Of a stretch of 64,000 nucleotides of DNA, positions 19,097-26,747 are shown piece after piece. Under the pieces are notes generated by a model, which saw nothing but the letters and a program-made list of their open reading frames with translations, searched no databases and was not told the DNA's origin. The stretch is taken from NCBI RefSeq assembly GCF_900116515.1, contig NZ_FPBA01000001.1:124001-188000 (forward strand), in the 5' to 3' direction. Positions within the stretch are counted from its first letter, which is position 1. Each line of letters opens with the position of its first letter. The stretch is from Geodermatophilus amargosae. GTDB lineage: Bacteria; Actinomycetota; Actinomycetes; Mycobacteriales; Geodermatophilaceae. Both the position numbers and the translations under genes were made by a program.

Positions 19097-19429
19097 ATGG
19101 CAACGAAGACGACGATTGTTCTGGTAGACGACCTGAACGGCCAGCCCGCCGACACGACGCTGCGTTTCGGTCTGGACGCCCGCGAGTACGAGTTGGACTT
19201 GACGGATGCAAACGCTCAGGAACTGCGCGAGCTGTTCGGTCGCTACATCTCGGCAGCCCGTAAGGTGTCCGGTCGCCGGCGCAAGTCCGCAGCTCCGGCC
19301 AAGCCGGCCTTCGCTGCGGTTGACCCAGCGGCGGTGCGGGCCTGGGCAAAGGGCAAGGGTATTGACGTCTCGCCGCGCGGCCGCATCAAGGCGGACGTGA
19401 TCGAGGCGTACCGGGCCGCGGGTCATTGA
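19097..19429 (+). CDS. lsr2: Lsr2 nucleoid-associated xenogeneic silencer
   Basis: 110 residues. The N-terminal half (ATKTTIVLVDDLNGQPADTT, residues 2-21) is the dimerisation beta-sheet; a basic linker (GRRRKSAAPAK) leads to the C-terminal DNA-binding domain with the AT-hook-like loop SPRGRIK (in VSPRGRIKADVIEAYRAAGH). Lsr2 binds AT-rich DNA and silences foreign genes, the actinobacterial counterpart of H-NS. Being carried on the element, it may silence cargo or reduce its cost. It ends at a strong hairpin terminator. Length is normal. Confidence 0.95.
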   Translation: MATKTTIVLVDDLNGQPADTTLRFGLDAREYELDLTDANAQELRELFGRYISAARKVSGRRRKSAAPAKPAFAAVDPAAVRAWAKGKGIDVSPRGRIKADVIEAYRAAGH

Positions 19430-19445
19430 CCGGACCCCAGTGACC

Positions 19446-19485
19446 AGGAGGCGCCGGATCCCGACCCAGGGGTCCGGCGCCTCCT
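19446..19485 (+). terminator. Strong hairpin after lsr2
   Basis: AGGAGGCGCCGGA pairs perfectly with TCCGGCGCCTCCT, extended by four more pairs (one G-T), giving a 17-bp stem with a 6-nt loop. It begins 17 bases past the lsr2 stop. Confidence 0.8.
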
Positions 19486-19819
19486 GCTGTTGGGTCCCGG
19501 AGGGGAGCCGGCCGACGGCCTCGGCGATGCGTGGCCGTCCAGCCCACCGCCCCCAACTTGAGGGCTGCCGGTGCAGTTCATGTGGACGACCGTCCTTGTC
19601 CACTGACGGGAGTAGCCGCAGGTGCCACTCGCGTGCCCGGTGGCCGAGCCTCCTCGCGACCTCGGCCGGATTCGCGAGGGCTCCGGTCCGCACTCGGTCC
19701 GCAGGGGGTCCGCAAGCCGTCCGTTCGAGGCCGATCATGCCCAACCGCGACAAGCGCTGATTGCGCAGGTCAACGCCTCAGTGCCGTGATCCTGCGCAGG
19801 TCGGCAGTGCGGTCCAAAT
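19486..19819. other. Intergenic, nothing recognised
   Basis: 334 bases between the lsr2 terminator and the dehydrogenase remnant. No gene, repeat or RNA is seen. Confidence 0.5.
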
Positions 19820-20454
19820 CATGTCCGGGATGAAGCGTGGTTCGTCGTCGAGTCCCTTCCGGAGCGGCCGAAGACCAAGGTCCCGATCTTCGGCGAGCTC
19901 GACCGGCTCGCCCCGCTTGACGCGATTATGGCGACCAATTCGTCGTCGTACCCCTCGAGTGAGGTGATCGACGAGGTCGAGCACCGCGAGCGGGTGCTCA
20001 ACATGCACTTCCTCACACCGCCCGGGTCGCGTGCCTGTGAGCTGATGTCCTGCGGTCACACGGAGGCGGTGGCCTTCGAGCGCCTCAAGGCGACGCTTTC
20101 GCGCCACGGCCCGGCGCCGTTTCGCGCACACGCTGAGTCGCGGAGCCTCATCCACAACCAGATTTGAGCCGCAATCAAGTGCGAGGCGCGCATGGTCGTG
20201 GCGGAGGGCGTCGCCTCGTCGGCCGAGGTCGAGCTCTACGTGCATGTCACTAGCTCGAAGAGCGGGCCTTTCTGCAGAATGGACCGGATCGGTCTGGACG
20301 TCGTAGTCGACATCGAGGGGAACTACACCGCGCACCGGACTGGTCCCTTTGAGACCCCGCGAGCTGGTGCGTCAGCACTTGCCGAAGGTCGGCTCGGCAT
20401 CGAGTCTGGCCGCGGCTCCACGACGACTACGAGACGCCGGGAGGCGCATCATGA
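19820..20454 (+). pseudogene. 3-hydroxyacyl-CoA dehydrogenase, truncated and interrupted
   Basis: The frame reads EAWFVVESLPERPKTKVPIF then MATNSSSYPSS and LNMHFLTPP, parallel to the intact dehydrogenase domain encoded at 22383-23360. The NAD-binding start is missing. At 20165 TGA replaces the TGG of the conserved NRIWAAIK segment (here NQI-stop-AAIK), and the 3' end is frameshifted: the original ending HDDYETPGGAS appears in another frame and stops at the TGA overlapping the ATG of the CoA-transferase. It was therefore once coupled to that gene. Confidence 0.85.
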
Positions 20455-21659
20455 GCGAGTCGCTCTTCAGCGGCCTGAAGGTCATCGACTGCGGCAGCTA
20501 CATCGCCGCCCCGGCGGCCACGACGATCCTCGCCGACCTCGGCGCAGACGTGGTCAAGATCGAGCCGCCCGGCGCCGGCGACCCTTACCGCCAACTGCCG
20601 AAGATCCCCGGCAACCCGATCTGCGAGCACGACTACGCCTGGCTACTGGATTCGCACAGCAAGCGCGGCCTCGCCCTGGACCTAGCCTCCCCCGAGGGCC
20701 AGGAGGTACTGCACCGCCTGGTCGCGGACGCTGACGTCTTCGTCACCAACTACCCCCTGCGGGTCCGGGACAAGCTGCACATCGACTACGAAACCCTGTC
20801 CGCCCTCAACGACCGGCTCGTCTACGGCTCCTTCACCGGCTACGGCGAGACCGGCCCCGAGGTCGCCAAGCCGGGCTTCGACGCCACGTCGTACTGGGCT
20901 CGCTCCGGGATGATGGACCAAGTCCGCAACTCTTCCGAGGCGACCCCGGCACGCGCCGTCATCGGCCAGGGCGACCACCCTTCCGCGATGAGCCTGTACG
21001 CCGGCCTGGTGACCGCGCTCTTCCAGCGCGAGCGCACCGGCAAGGGCACCAAGGTGTCCTCCTCGCTGCTGGCCAACGGGCTCTGGGCGAACAGCTACCT
21101 CGCCACCGCGGCCCTGTGCCGCGCCGAGTTCATCCCGCGGCCGCGGCGGGAGAACCTCTTCAACGCGCTCAGCTGCCACTACCAGGCCGCCGACGGCAAG
21201 TGGTTACTGCTGACGATCCTCAACGAGGACCGGTACTGGCCGGTGCTGGCGCGGTGCGTGGGACGGGCGGACCTGCTCACCGATGAGCGCTTCGCCACCA
21301 AGCCCGACCGGCTGCGCAACGCCCACGCGCTGATCGTCACGCTGGACGAGGTGTTCGGCAGGCACGAGCGGGCGCACTGGGAGAGGGTGCTCGGCGAGAA
21401 CAACATCGTCTTCGACATCGTCGCGACGCCGGCCGACATCCCGCACGACCAGCAGTTGCACGCGAACGGGTTGGCCGTCTCTTTCCCCGAGGACGAACGC
21501 GTCAGCACCGTCGCCGTCCCGTTCCGGCTCGCGAACCTCCGGACCGTGCCCCCACGGCTGCCGCCCTCGATCGGCCAGCACACCGACGAGGTCCTCGCCG
21601 AGCTCGGCTACGACGCCGAGCGGACCGCCGCGCTGCGGGCAGCCGGCACCGTCGCGTGA
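20451..21659 (+). CDS. CaiB/BaiF (family III) CoA-transferase
   Basis: 402 residues from the ATG in the ATGA overlap with the broken dehydrogenase. Starts with LFSGLKVIDCGSYIAAP and LADLGADVVKIEPP, as family III enzymes do. The catalytic aspartate is expected in KPGFDATSYWARSG (about residue 144). The family transfers CoA between carboxylic acids by a glutamyl/aspartyl-CoA intermediate. Substrate unknown; the neighbouring dehydrogenase remnants suggest breakdown of a CoA-activated acid. It remains intact although both flanking genes are broken. Confidence 0.92.
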   Translation: MSESLFSGLKVIDCGSYIAAPAATTILADLGADVVKIEPPGAGDPYRQLPKIPGNPICEHDYAWLLDSHSKRGLALDLASPEGQEVLHRLVADADVFVTNYPLRVRDKLHIDYETLSALNDRLVYGSFTGYGETGPEVAKPGFDATSYWARSGMMDQVRNSSEATPARAVIGQGDHPSAMSLYAGLVTALFQRERTGKGTKVSSSLLANGLWANSYLATAALCRAEFIPRPRRENLFNALSCHYQAADGKWLLLTILNEDRYWPVLARCVGRADLLTDERFATKPDRLRNAHALIVTLDEVFGRHERAHWERVLGENNIVFDIVATPADIPHDQQLHANGLAVSFPEDERVSTVAVPFRLANLRTVPPRLPPSIGQHTDEVLAELGYDAERTAALRAAGTVA

Positions 21660-21727
21660 GGCATCGAGCCCGACCCCGGGGCGATCGGGTCGCGTGACTC
21701 CCTGAGCAAACATCAAGGGAGAACAGC

Positions 21728-21852
21728 ACGAAGACAACAATCACTTACCTATTTGGCGTCGAGCACCCCATCATTCAGGGCGGCATGCACTGGGTGGCTT
21801 CGCCGGGATGGTGGCGGCGGTGTCGAGCGCGGGCTGGCTGAGGATCATCCCG
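21728..21852 (+). pseudogene. Nitronate monooxygenase (2-nitropropane dioxygenase) 5' fragment
   Basis: After AAGGGAGAACAGC the expected ATG is ACG. The frame then reads TYLFGVEHPIIQGGMHW, the conserved FMN-enzyme start, and a one-base loss near 21796 moves GFAGMVAAVSSAGWL into another frame. No more of the barrel can be followed. The start loss, frameshift and truncation make it nonfunctional. Confidence 0.55.
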
Positions 21853-22382
21853 ACCGCGCGAGCCACCCGCGGTTCATCGGGGTGGCAGGACGACCGCGGG
21901 CCGCGTCCGTGATTGACCGGGACCTGGCGGCGGTCCACGACCTGGACGGGGAGCCGCCGGCCGCGTCGTCGTGCGTACTAGTCCGCCGGCTGGCCTGCTC
22001 ATCCACGCCAGCTGCGACCGCCGCTCCGTGCTGGGTGGGGTTCGAGCTCGGGCCGGTCAGGGGCCCCGCCTTCGAGCGTGCTCAGCGGCGCCCTTCGACG
22101 CGAGGAGCCGTGACCGCCGTTAAGCCTGCACGGCTGGGCGGCAGCGAACGTCACCGCGGCGCACATCGGGTTGACCGTGTGCGAGTTGGACGGCCCGATG
22201 TCGATTGAGACGGACTGCTGGTCGGCGTCGACCGGTATAAGGCCACGGCCCCGCCGTCGCTGGCACCGGGCTGCTCGCGTCTCCCGGCACCGGGTCCCTC
22301 CCACCCCGGCAGCTGTGGTGCCCGATCGTCGAGGCCGTCGCCGGACACGCCCGAGCGGCCGGGTGGCCGGGTGGCTCGCGGG
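21853..22382. other. Intergenic, nothing clearly recognised
   Basis: 530 bases after the nitronate monooxygenase fragment. A stretch near 22122-22240 reads like a short piece of a coding sequence (AANVTAAHIGLTVCELDGP) but cannot be assigned. Probably decayed catabolic genes. Confidence 0.35.
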
Positions 22383-24188
22383 TCAGTCACCGGAGTACTT
22401 GTAGAAGCCCTCTCCGGTCTTCACCCCCAGCTTGCCCGCCTCGACGTAGGCGCGGAGGAGCTCGCGCGGACCTTCTGGCAGGTGCGGGTTCTCCGCGGCG
22501 TAATGGTTCTCGATGTCCAGGACGACGTCGAGCCCGACGGCGTCCATCATCTGGAAGGGACCGCGTGGCATCCGCCAGTTGACCTTGAACATGCCGTCGA
22601 CGTCCTCGTGCGTCGCTACTCCCTCCGCGACGACCTGGAGGGACTCGCGTTTGATGGCTGCCCAGATGCGGTTGAAGATGAAGCCGGTGCTCTCCTTGCG
22701 GGCCTCGAACGGGTGGATGCCGAACTCGGGCAGGATCCTGTGCAGGGAGTCGAGCAGGCCGCGGTCGGTCTCGCCGTCCGACATCAGGTCGACCGCGTTC
22801 GAGCGCGGCGGCATGTAGAAGTGCATGTTGCACAGACGGGACTTGTCCCTCACCCGCTCCGACATCAGTCGGGAGGCGTACGACGACGAGTTCGTCGCGA
22901 AGATCGTGCCCTCCGGGGCGGCGGCGTCGATCTCGCCCCAGAGCGGGATCTTGATCTCCAGGCGTTCCGGGACGGCCTCGACGACCAGCCACGCGTTGTC
23001 CAGGGCCTCGGTGAGCGATGGTGCGACCTTCGCGACACCGGCCTCGGTGTCAGCTGCTCCACGGCTGTCCAGGAGATCGGGTAGCTGTGTGGCCACGAAC
23101 TCGACCGCGGCGGTCGCCTGTTCGGTGCTCGGGTCGTGGATGGCCACGGTGCCGCCTCGGGAGGCGAACATCAGGGCGATGCGGCGGCCGAGCGTCCCGG
23201 CTCCGATCACGGCGACGGGGCGCTGTCGGATGTCCTCGAAGGTGTAGGTGTACCGCACGGCCTCCAGGAGAGCTTCCGACTCGATCCCGGCGACGCCCGT
23301 CAGCGGCTCGGCGAGGTGGGCGATCACCCGGGGCGGCGCGGGATCCGGCGTCGCGTCGTCGCCGGGGATCGGCACGGCGGAGATGCGCCCGCCGAGGTCG
23401 GTCACGTAGGTGATCCCCGCGTCCTGGTCGACAGCGAGACCGATGGCCTCGTGGAACCCGCTCGCGAGGATCTGTGGCGGCTCGCCCTCGGCGCCGGCCG
23501 GGGGGAGCGGTGCCCGGTTCAGGGTGTTGCCTTCCGGCGGGGCGCCGCGGTCGGTCCAGTAGAGTGTGTTGCCGACGATCTCCAGGTCGATCGGCTCCGG
23601 GAGGCCGTCCCAGAGCACCTCGATGTCGGAGCGGGCGTCGGCCGTCTCGCGCTCCGGGATCCGGAGCCCGGCGCGCAGAATGCGTCCCCTCCCACCGTCC
23701 GCGGGGCCCTTCTGTGACCAGTAGAGGTGGCCGCGCGCGGTGTCGACGGCGACGCCGACGCACGCGTGTAGCGACTCGTCGTCGGGGGTGTTCACGACGA
23801 GGTCGGCCCGGTCCGTGCCGTCGACGCGCACGCAGCTGACCCGGCATCCTTCCCGGTCGCTCCAGTACAGGACGCCGTCGGCGAGCGTCAGCTGTTTCCC
23901 GGTGGTGATTTCACCGGCGGTCAGGACGTCCGTGGCGTCGGTGCCGTCCAGCGAGACGGAGTGCACTCCGCCGTTGCGGCTGGAGAAGTCGAACCCGTCG
24001 TCGGCGGTGGGCATCCGGCGCCCGGCGCCCATCGTCGTCCAGTAGACGCGGCCGCCGGCTTCGTCGACGGCGACACCGTCCGGTGCCGGGCCTGCTGCGT
24101 CGTGGAGGGTCTCGACCCGGCCGTCCGGGAGGCTGATCCGGTAGATGGTGCGGGACCGGACCGCCAGCACCACGAGCGCCTTGAACAT
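22383..24188 (-). CDS. YWTD beta-propeller fused to 3-hydroxyacyl-CoA dehydrogenase
   Basis: 601 residues from ATG at 24188, which has a strong AAAGGAGG site. Residues 1 to about 310 form a six-bladed propeller of LDL-receptor class B type: four YWTD-like strands (VYWTTMG, LYWSDRE, LYWSQKG, LYWTDRG). From about 317 a Rossmann domain begins (VIGAGTLGRRIALMF), followed by the catalytic-histidine segment CNMHFYMPP and the C-terminal 3HCDH domain (NRIWAAIKRES, GEGFYKYSGD). It should oxidise a 3-hydroxyacyl-CoA with NAD; the propeller may bind substrate or a protein. The fusion is not one I know. Confidence 0.8.
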   Translation of the reverse strand: MFKALVVLAVRSRTIYRISLPDGRVETLHDAAGPAPDGVAVDEAGGRVYWTTMGAGRRMPTADDGFDFSSRNGGVHSVSLDGTDATDVLTAGEITTGKQLTLADGVLYWSDREGCRVSCVRVDGTDRADLVVNTPDDESLHACVGVAVDTARGHLYWSQKGPADGGRGRILRAGLRIPERETADARSDIEVLWDGLPEPIDLEIVGNTLYWTDRGAPPEGNTLNRAPLPPAGAEGEPPQILASGFHEAIGLAVDQDAGITYVTDLGGRISAVPIPGDDATPDPAPPRVIAHLAEPLTGVAGIESEALLEAVRYTYTFEDIRQRPVAVIGAGTLGRRIALMFASRGGTVAIHDPSTEQATAAVEFVATQLPDLLDSRGAADTEAGVAKVAPSLTEALDNAWLVVEAVPERLEIKIPLWGEIDAAAPEGTIFATNSSSYASRLMSERVRDKSRLCNMHFYMPPRSNAVDLMSDGETDRGLLDSLHRILPEFGIHPFEARKESTGFIFNRIWAAIKRESLQVVAEGVATHEDVDGMFKVNWRMPRGPFQMMDAVGLDVVLDIENHYAAENPHLPEGPRELLRAYVEAGKLGVKTGEGFYKYSGD

Positions 24189-24569
24189 CGGTTCCTCCTT
24201 TGTCAGCCGGCGTAGATGGGTTCGATCAACTGGGCGTACTTGGCGCTGATGAACCGGGATGTCGGTCGGGAGGCCTTGCGCCGTGGCGCAAGGAACGACG
24301 TGCTCGGCGTCAAGAGTGATGAGCGCGACCCCGTAGGGCCTGCGGTCGCCGTACATCATCACCTGCGAGATGAGCAGATCTGTAGTGCCGGCCTGCCTCG
24401 ATCAGAAGCGAGCAGCCTCCTCGCGCCCGGAGACCAACGGCCGTGCCCGCTGCGTGCCCGTAGTACGGGCATGCAGCGGCTATCGGCGGTAGCCAGTGGT
24501 CTCAGCAAATCCGCCCTTGACCTGCGAAAACGATTGATCGCTGTTGGTTCGGGGAGCCTCGGTACCTAG
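24189..24569. other. Right-end non-coding region with arm-type site copy
   Basis: 381 bases inside the right boundary. At 24442-24462 lies the second copy of the 21-bp CGTGCCCGCT(G/A)CG unit found near attL, followed by an inverted partial copy (TACGGGCATG, 24464-24473). No gene is seen. The dehydrogenase promoter must lie at its left end. Confidence 0.45.
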
Positions 24570-24627
24570 CTTGAAAACCGCTATGGGGTCAAACCCATCG
24601 TGGGTTCGAATCCCACGCCCTCCGCTC
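24570..24627 (+). repeat. attR, partial tRNA-Ser duplicate
   Basis: 58 bp, identical to 7089-7146 except A at 24592. It has the anticodon 3' side, variable arm, T arm and 3' acceptor strand but no 5' half, so it is not a functional tRNA. Confidence 0.9.
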
Positions 24628-24631
24628 GCGG

Positions 24632-24988
24632 TCAGCCCGACGACGGCGCCGCGTCCCGGGAACCGGCGGTGCTCAGCGCGGCCGCCAGCGCGTCGAGCGC
24701 GCCGGGGACGAGCCGGAACCAGGCCCAGACGCCACGCTTGTCGCGCGTCAGCAGCCCGGCGTCGACGAGCACCTTGAGGTGGTGCGACACCGTCGGCTGG
24801 GACAGCCCGAGGGGCTCGGTCAGGTCGCAGACGCACGCCTCCCCGCCCTCGTGCGCGGCGACCAGGGACAGCAGGCGCAGGCGGGCGGGATCGGCGACCG
24901 CCTTGAGGACGCGGGACAGGTCGGCGGCCTGCTCGGCGGTCAGCGCCTTCCGGACCAGCGGGGTGCAGGACGCGACGTCGACGCTCAC
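24632..24988 (-). CDS. arsR: ArsR-family metalloregulator
   Basis: 118 residues from GTG at 24988. The HTH contains CVCDLTEPLGLSQPTVSHHLKVL; the Cys-x-Cys before the recognition helix is the arsenite/antimonite site of ArsR. An additional cysteine (SCTPL) near the N-terminus may be the third thiol. It is divergent from arsC, with two operator-like repeats between them. It should repress the ars genes until As(III) or Sb(III) binds. The longer upstream frame covers the operator and arsC and is rejected. The gene starts just outside the element, five bases from attR. Confidence 0.92.
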   Translation of the reverse strand: MSVDVASCTPLVRKALTAEQAADLSRVLKAVADPARLRLLSLVAAHEGGEACVCDLTEPLGLSQPTVSHHLKVLVDAGLLTRDKRGVWAWFRLVPGALDALAAALSTAGSRDAAPSSG

Positions 24989-25008
24989 GGGGCCAGCATG
25001 GCGCAGAG

Positions 25009-25057
25009 ATTGACTCCCGTCGATGCGTTGTGCAGGCTGGCATCGACGCGGGTCGAT
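25009..25057. promoter_or_regulatory. Two ArsR operator-like repeats
   Basis: ATCGAC-GCGG-GTCGAT at 25042-25057 is a perfect inverted repeat, and ATTGAC-TCCC-GTCGAT at 25009-25024 is the same with one change. The centres are 33 bp apart, between the divergent arsR and arsC genes, one copy on each side. Confidence 0.65.
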
Positions 25058-25109
25058 GGACGGGGACCCCTGACCGCGAGGACCGCCTGACGATGAGCGA
25101 GAGCACCCG

Positions 25110-25535
25110 ATGACCAGCACGTCCGCGCCCAGCGTCCTGTTCGTCTGCGTCCACAACGCCGGCCGGTCCCAGATGGCCGCCGGCTGGCTGCGTTCCCTCG
25201 CCGGGGACGCCGTCGAGGTCCGCTCGGCGGGCTCCCTGCCCGGCGACCGGGTCAACCCGGCCGCCGTCGAGGCGATGGCCGAGGTCGGCATCGACATCAC
25301 CGACCAGCGGCCGAAGGTGCTGACCACCGAGGCGGTCGAGGCCTCCGACGTCGTCATCACGATGGGCTGCGGCGACGCCTGCCCGGTCTTCCCCGGCAAG
25401 CGGTACCTGGACTGGGCGCTCGAGGACCCGGCCGGCAAGGGCGTCGAGTCCGTGCGGCCGATCCGCGACGAGATCGAGCGCCGGATCCGCGGGCTGCTCT
25501 CCGAGCTGCAGGTCGACCCCCTCGCCCGTCCCTAG
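25110..25535 (+). CDS. arsC: Arsenate reductase, low-molecular-weight phosphatase type
   Basis: 141 residues. The CX5R loop is CVHNAGRS (residues 13-20), and later cysteines appear in GCGDACPVFPG, giving the C-x(n)-C relay used to pass the disulfide to thioredoxin or mycoredoxin/mycothiol. It reduces arsenate to arsenite for export. ATG at 25110 overlaps the stop of a possible six-codon leader (25092-25112, MSESTR). It ends at TAG that overlaps, by three bases, the TAG of the converging transporter. Confidence 0.93.
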   Translation: MTSTSAPSVLFVCVHNAGRSQMAAGWLRSLAGDAVEVRSAGSLPGDRVNPAAVEAMAEVGIDITDQRPKVLTTEAVEASDVVITMGCGDACPVFPGKRYLDWALEDPAGKGVESVRPIRDEIERRIRGLLSELQVDPLARP

Positions 25536-26747
25536 CCGTTCCCGCGTGCCGACCACGCGAGACCCACGGCGGTGAGGACGAGCGCGGCGAGCACCGCCGC
25601 GGCGGCCGCGTAGCTGCCGACCGCCTCGGCCAGCGCCGTGCCGGCCCAGGGGGCGAGCGCGGTCGCCGCGGTGATCGGCGCGGCGAAGAGTCCGGAGAGC
25701 GTCCCGTAGTGAGCCGTGCCCCACCGGTCGGCGACCGCGGTCGCCTGCAGCAGGGTGCACGCGCCGCGGACGGCGCCCAGGGCGACGGCGGCTGCGACGA
25801 GCGCCGCGGGCGGGCCGGTCAGGACGGCGAGGACGCCGAGCGCCAGCGCCGAGGCGCCGATGAGCGCGACGGTCCGGCCGGTCGGGCTGGTGTGTGCGCT
25901 GAGCGGGCCGTAGACGACACGGCCGAGCAGCTGGCCGGCGCCGAGCAGGCCGAAGGTGGTCGCCGCGAGGGCGGGGGAGAAGCCGCGACCGGTGAGCAGC
26001 GGGATCAGCGTCAGGCTCGTGGCGTACAGGCCGAGCGCGGTCAGGGTGAGCGCCGCGGACAGGGCCAGGAACTCCCGGCTGCGCGCCTCCGGCGGCATCC
26101 GCCCGCGGTGGACCTCCTTCCGGTCGGTCCGCGGCCAGGGGCGGTGAGCGTGAGCGCGTGCAGCGGGACGGTCACCACCGCCAGCACCCCGGCGAGCACG
26201 AGGTAGGGCCGCGCCAGCCGAGCTCGGTCACGAGGACGCTGGTCAGCGGTGCGAAGAGGGTGCTGGCCAGCCCCGCCACGAGGGTCAGCGTGGTCAGCGC
26301 GCGGACCCGGCGGTCGCCGTACCAGCCGATGAGGGCCGCGAAGGCGGCCTGGTAGAAGACGGCGGACATGGCTGCACCCGCGACCAGCCAGGCCGCCAGG
26401 AAGGCGGCGTAGTCGGGTGCCAGCGCGATCGCCACGGTCGCGGGGACCGCCAGCACCGAGCCCGCCGTCATGACCCGCCGTGGGCCGTGGCGGTCCAGCC
26501 AGCGCCCGACCGGGATCCCGGCCACGGCGGAGACGACCAGGCCCGCCGAGAACGCCGCCGTGGCCGCGGGAGCCGACCAGCCGGTGTCGGCGGTGATCGC
26601 CACCAGGGCCACGGGGAAGGCGTAGTAGAGGACGCCCCAGCTGGTGACCTGGGTGACGCACAGGCCGACCAGCGCCCGCCGCGCGTGGTGCCGGGAGGTC
26701 CCCGTGCCGGCGGGCGCTGTCGTCGTCGCCTCCTCGTCAGCCGCCAC
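25532..26747 (-). pseudogene. MFS transporter in the ars cluster, two frameshifts
   Basis: A 12-helix major facilitator by layout: six helices upstream (VGLCVTQVTSWGVLYYAF... GWYGDRRVRALTTLTLVAGLA) and five or six downstream (SREFLALSAALTLTALGLYA...). The frame breaks twice, at about 26215 (after TELGWRG; next YLVLAGVLAVVTVPLHAL) and at about 26145 (LTAP to WPRTDRKEVHRGR). Each fits loss of a single base, and the net change breaks the protein. The start is GTG 26747, overlapping the flavoprotein gene end. Either true pseudogene or base-call error; it was likely the arsenite or organoarsenical exporter. Confidence 0.8.

Larger units (their letters stand above)
7089..24627. mobile_element. Integrative (mobilizable) element inserted in tRNA-Ser
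   Basis: A 17.5-kb element bounded by a 58-bp direct repeat of the tRNA-Ser 3' end. Next to the left repeat lie a tyrosine integrase, small HTH genes of excisionase type and a MobF relaxase. Cargo includes a glycosyltransferase, a secreted protein, an ATPase/FRG pair, Lsr2 and acyl-CoA genes. No FtsK/TraB translocase, type IV secretion or replication gene is visible, so it looks mobilizable rather than self-transmissible. The right half contains several broken genes, suggesting old insertion and decay. Confidence 0.85.

Noticed and set aside
20165-20167. TGA in the broken dehydrogenase as another selenocysteine codon
   Set aside because: It aligns with a Trp (TGG) of the paralogue, no GGUCU hairpin follows, and the gene is also frameshifted and truncated.
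24188-24362. N-terminal extension of the propeller fusion to 24362
   Set aside because: The ATG at 24188 has a near-perfect AAAGGAGG site; the extra 58 residues have no propeller or signal features.
24570-24627. Second tRNA-Ser gene at the right boundary
   Set aside because: No 5' acceptor strand or D arm is present; it is only the duplicated 3' half.
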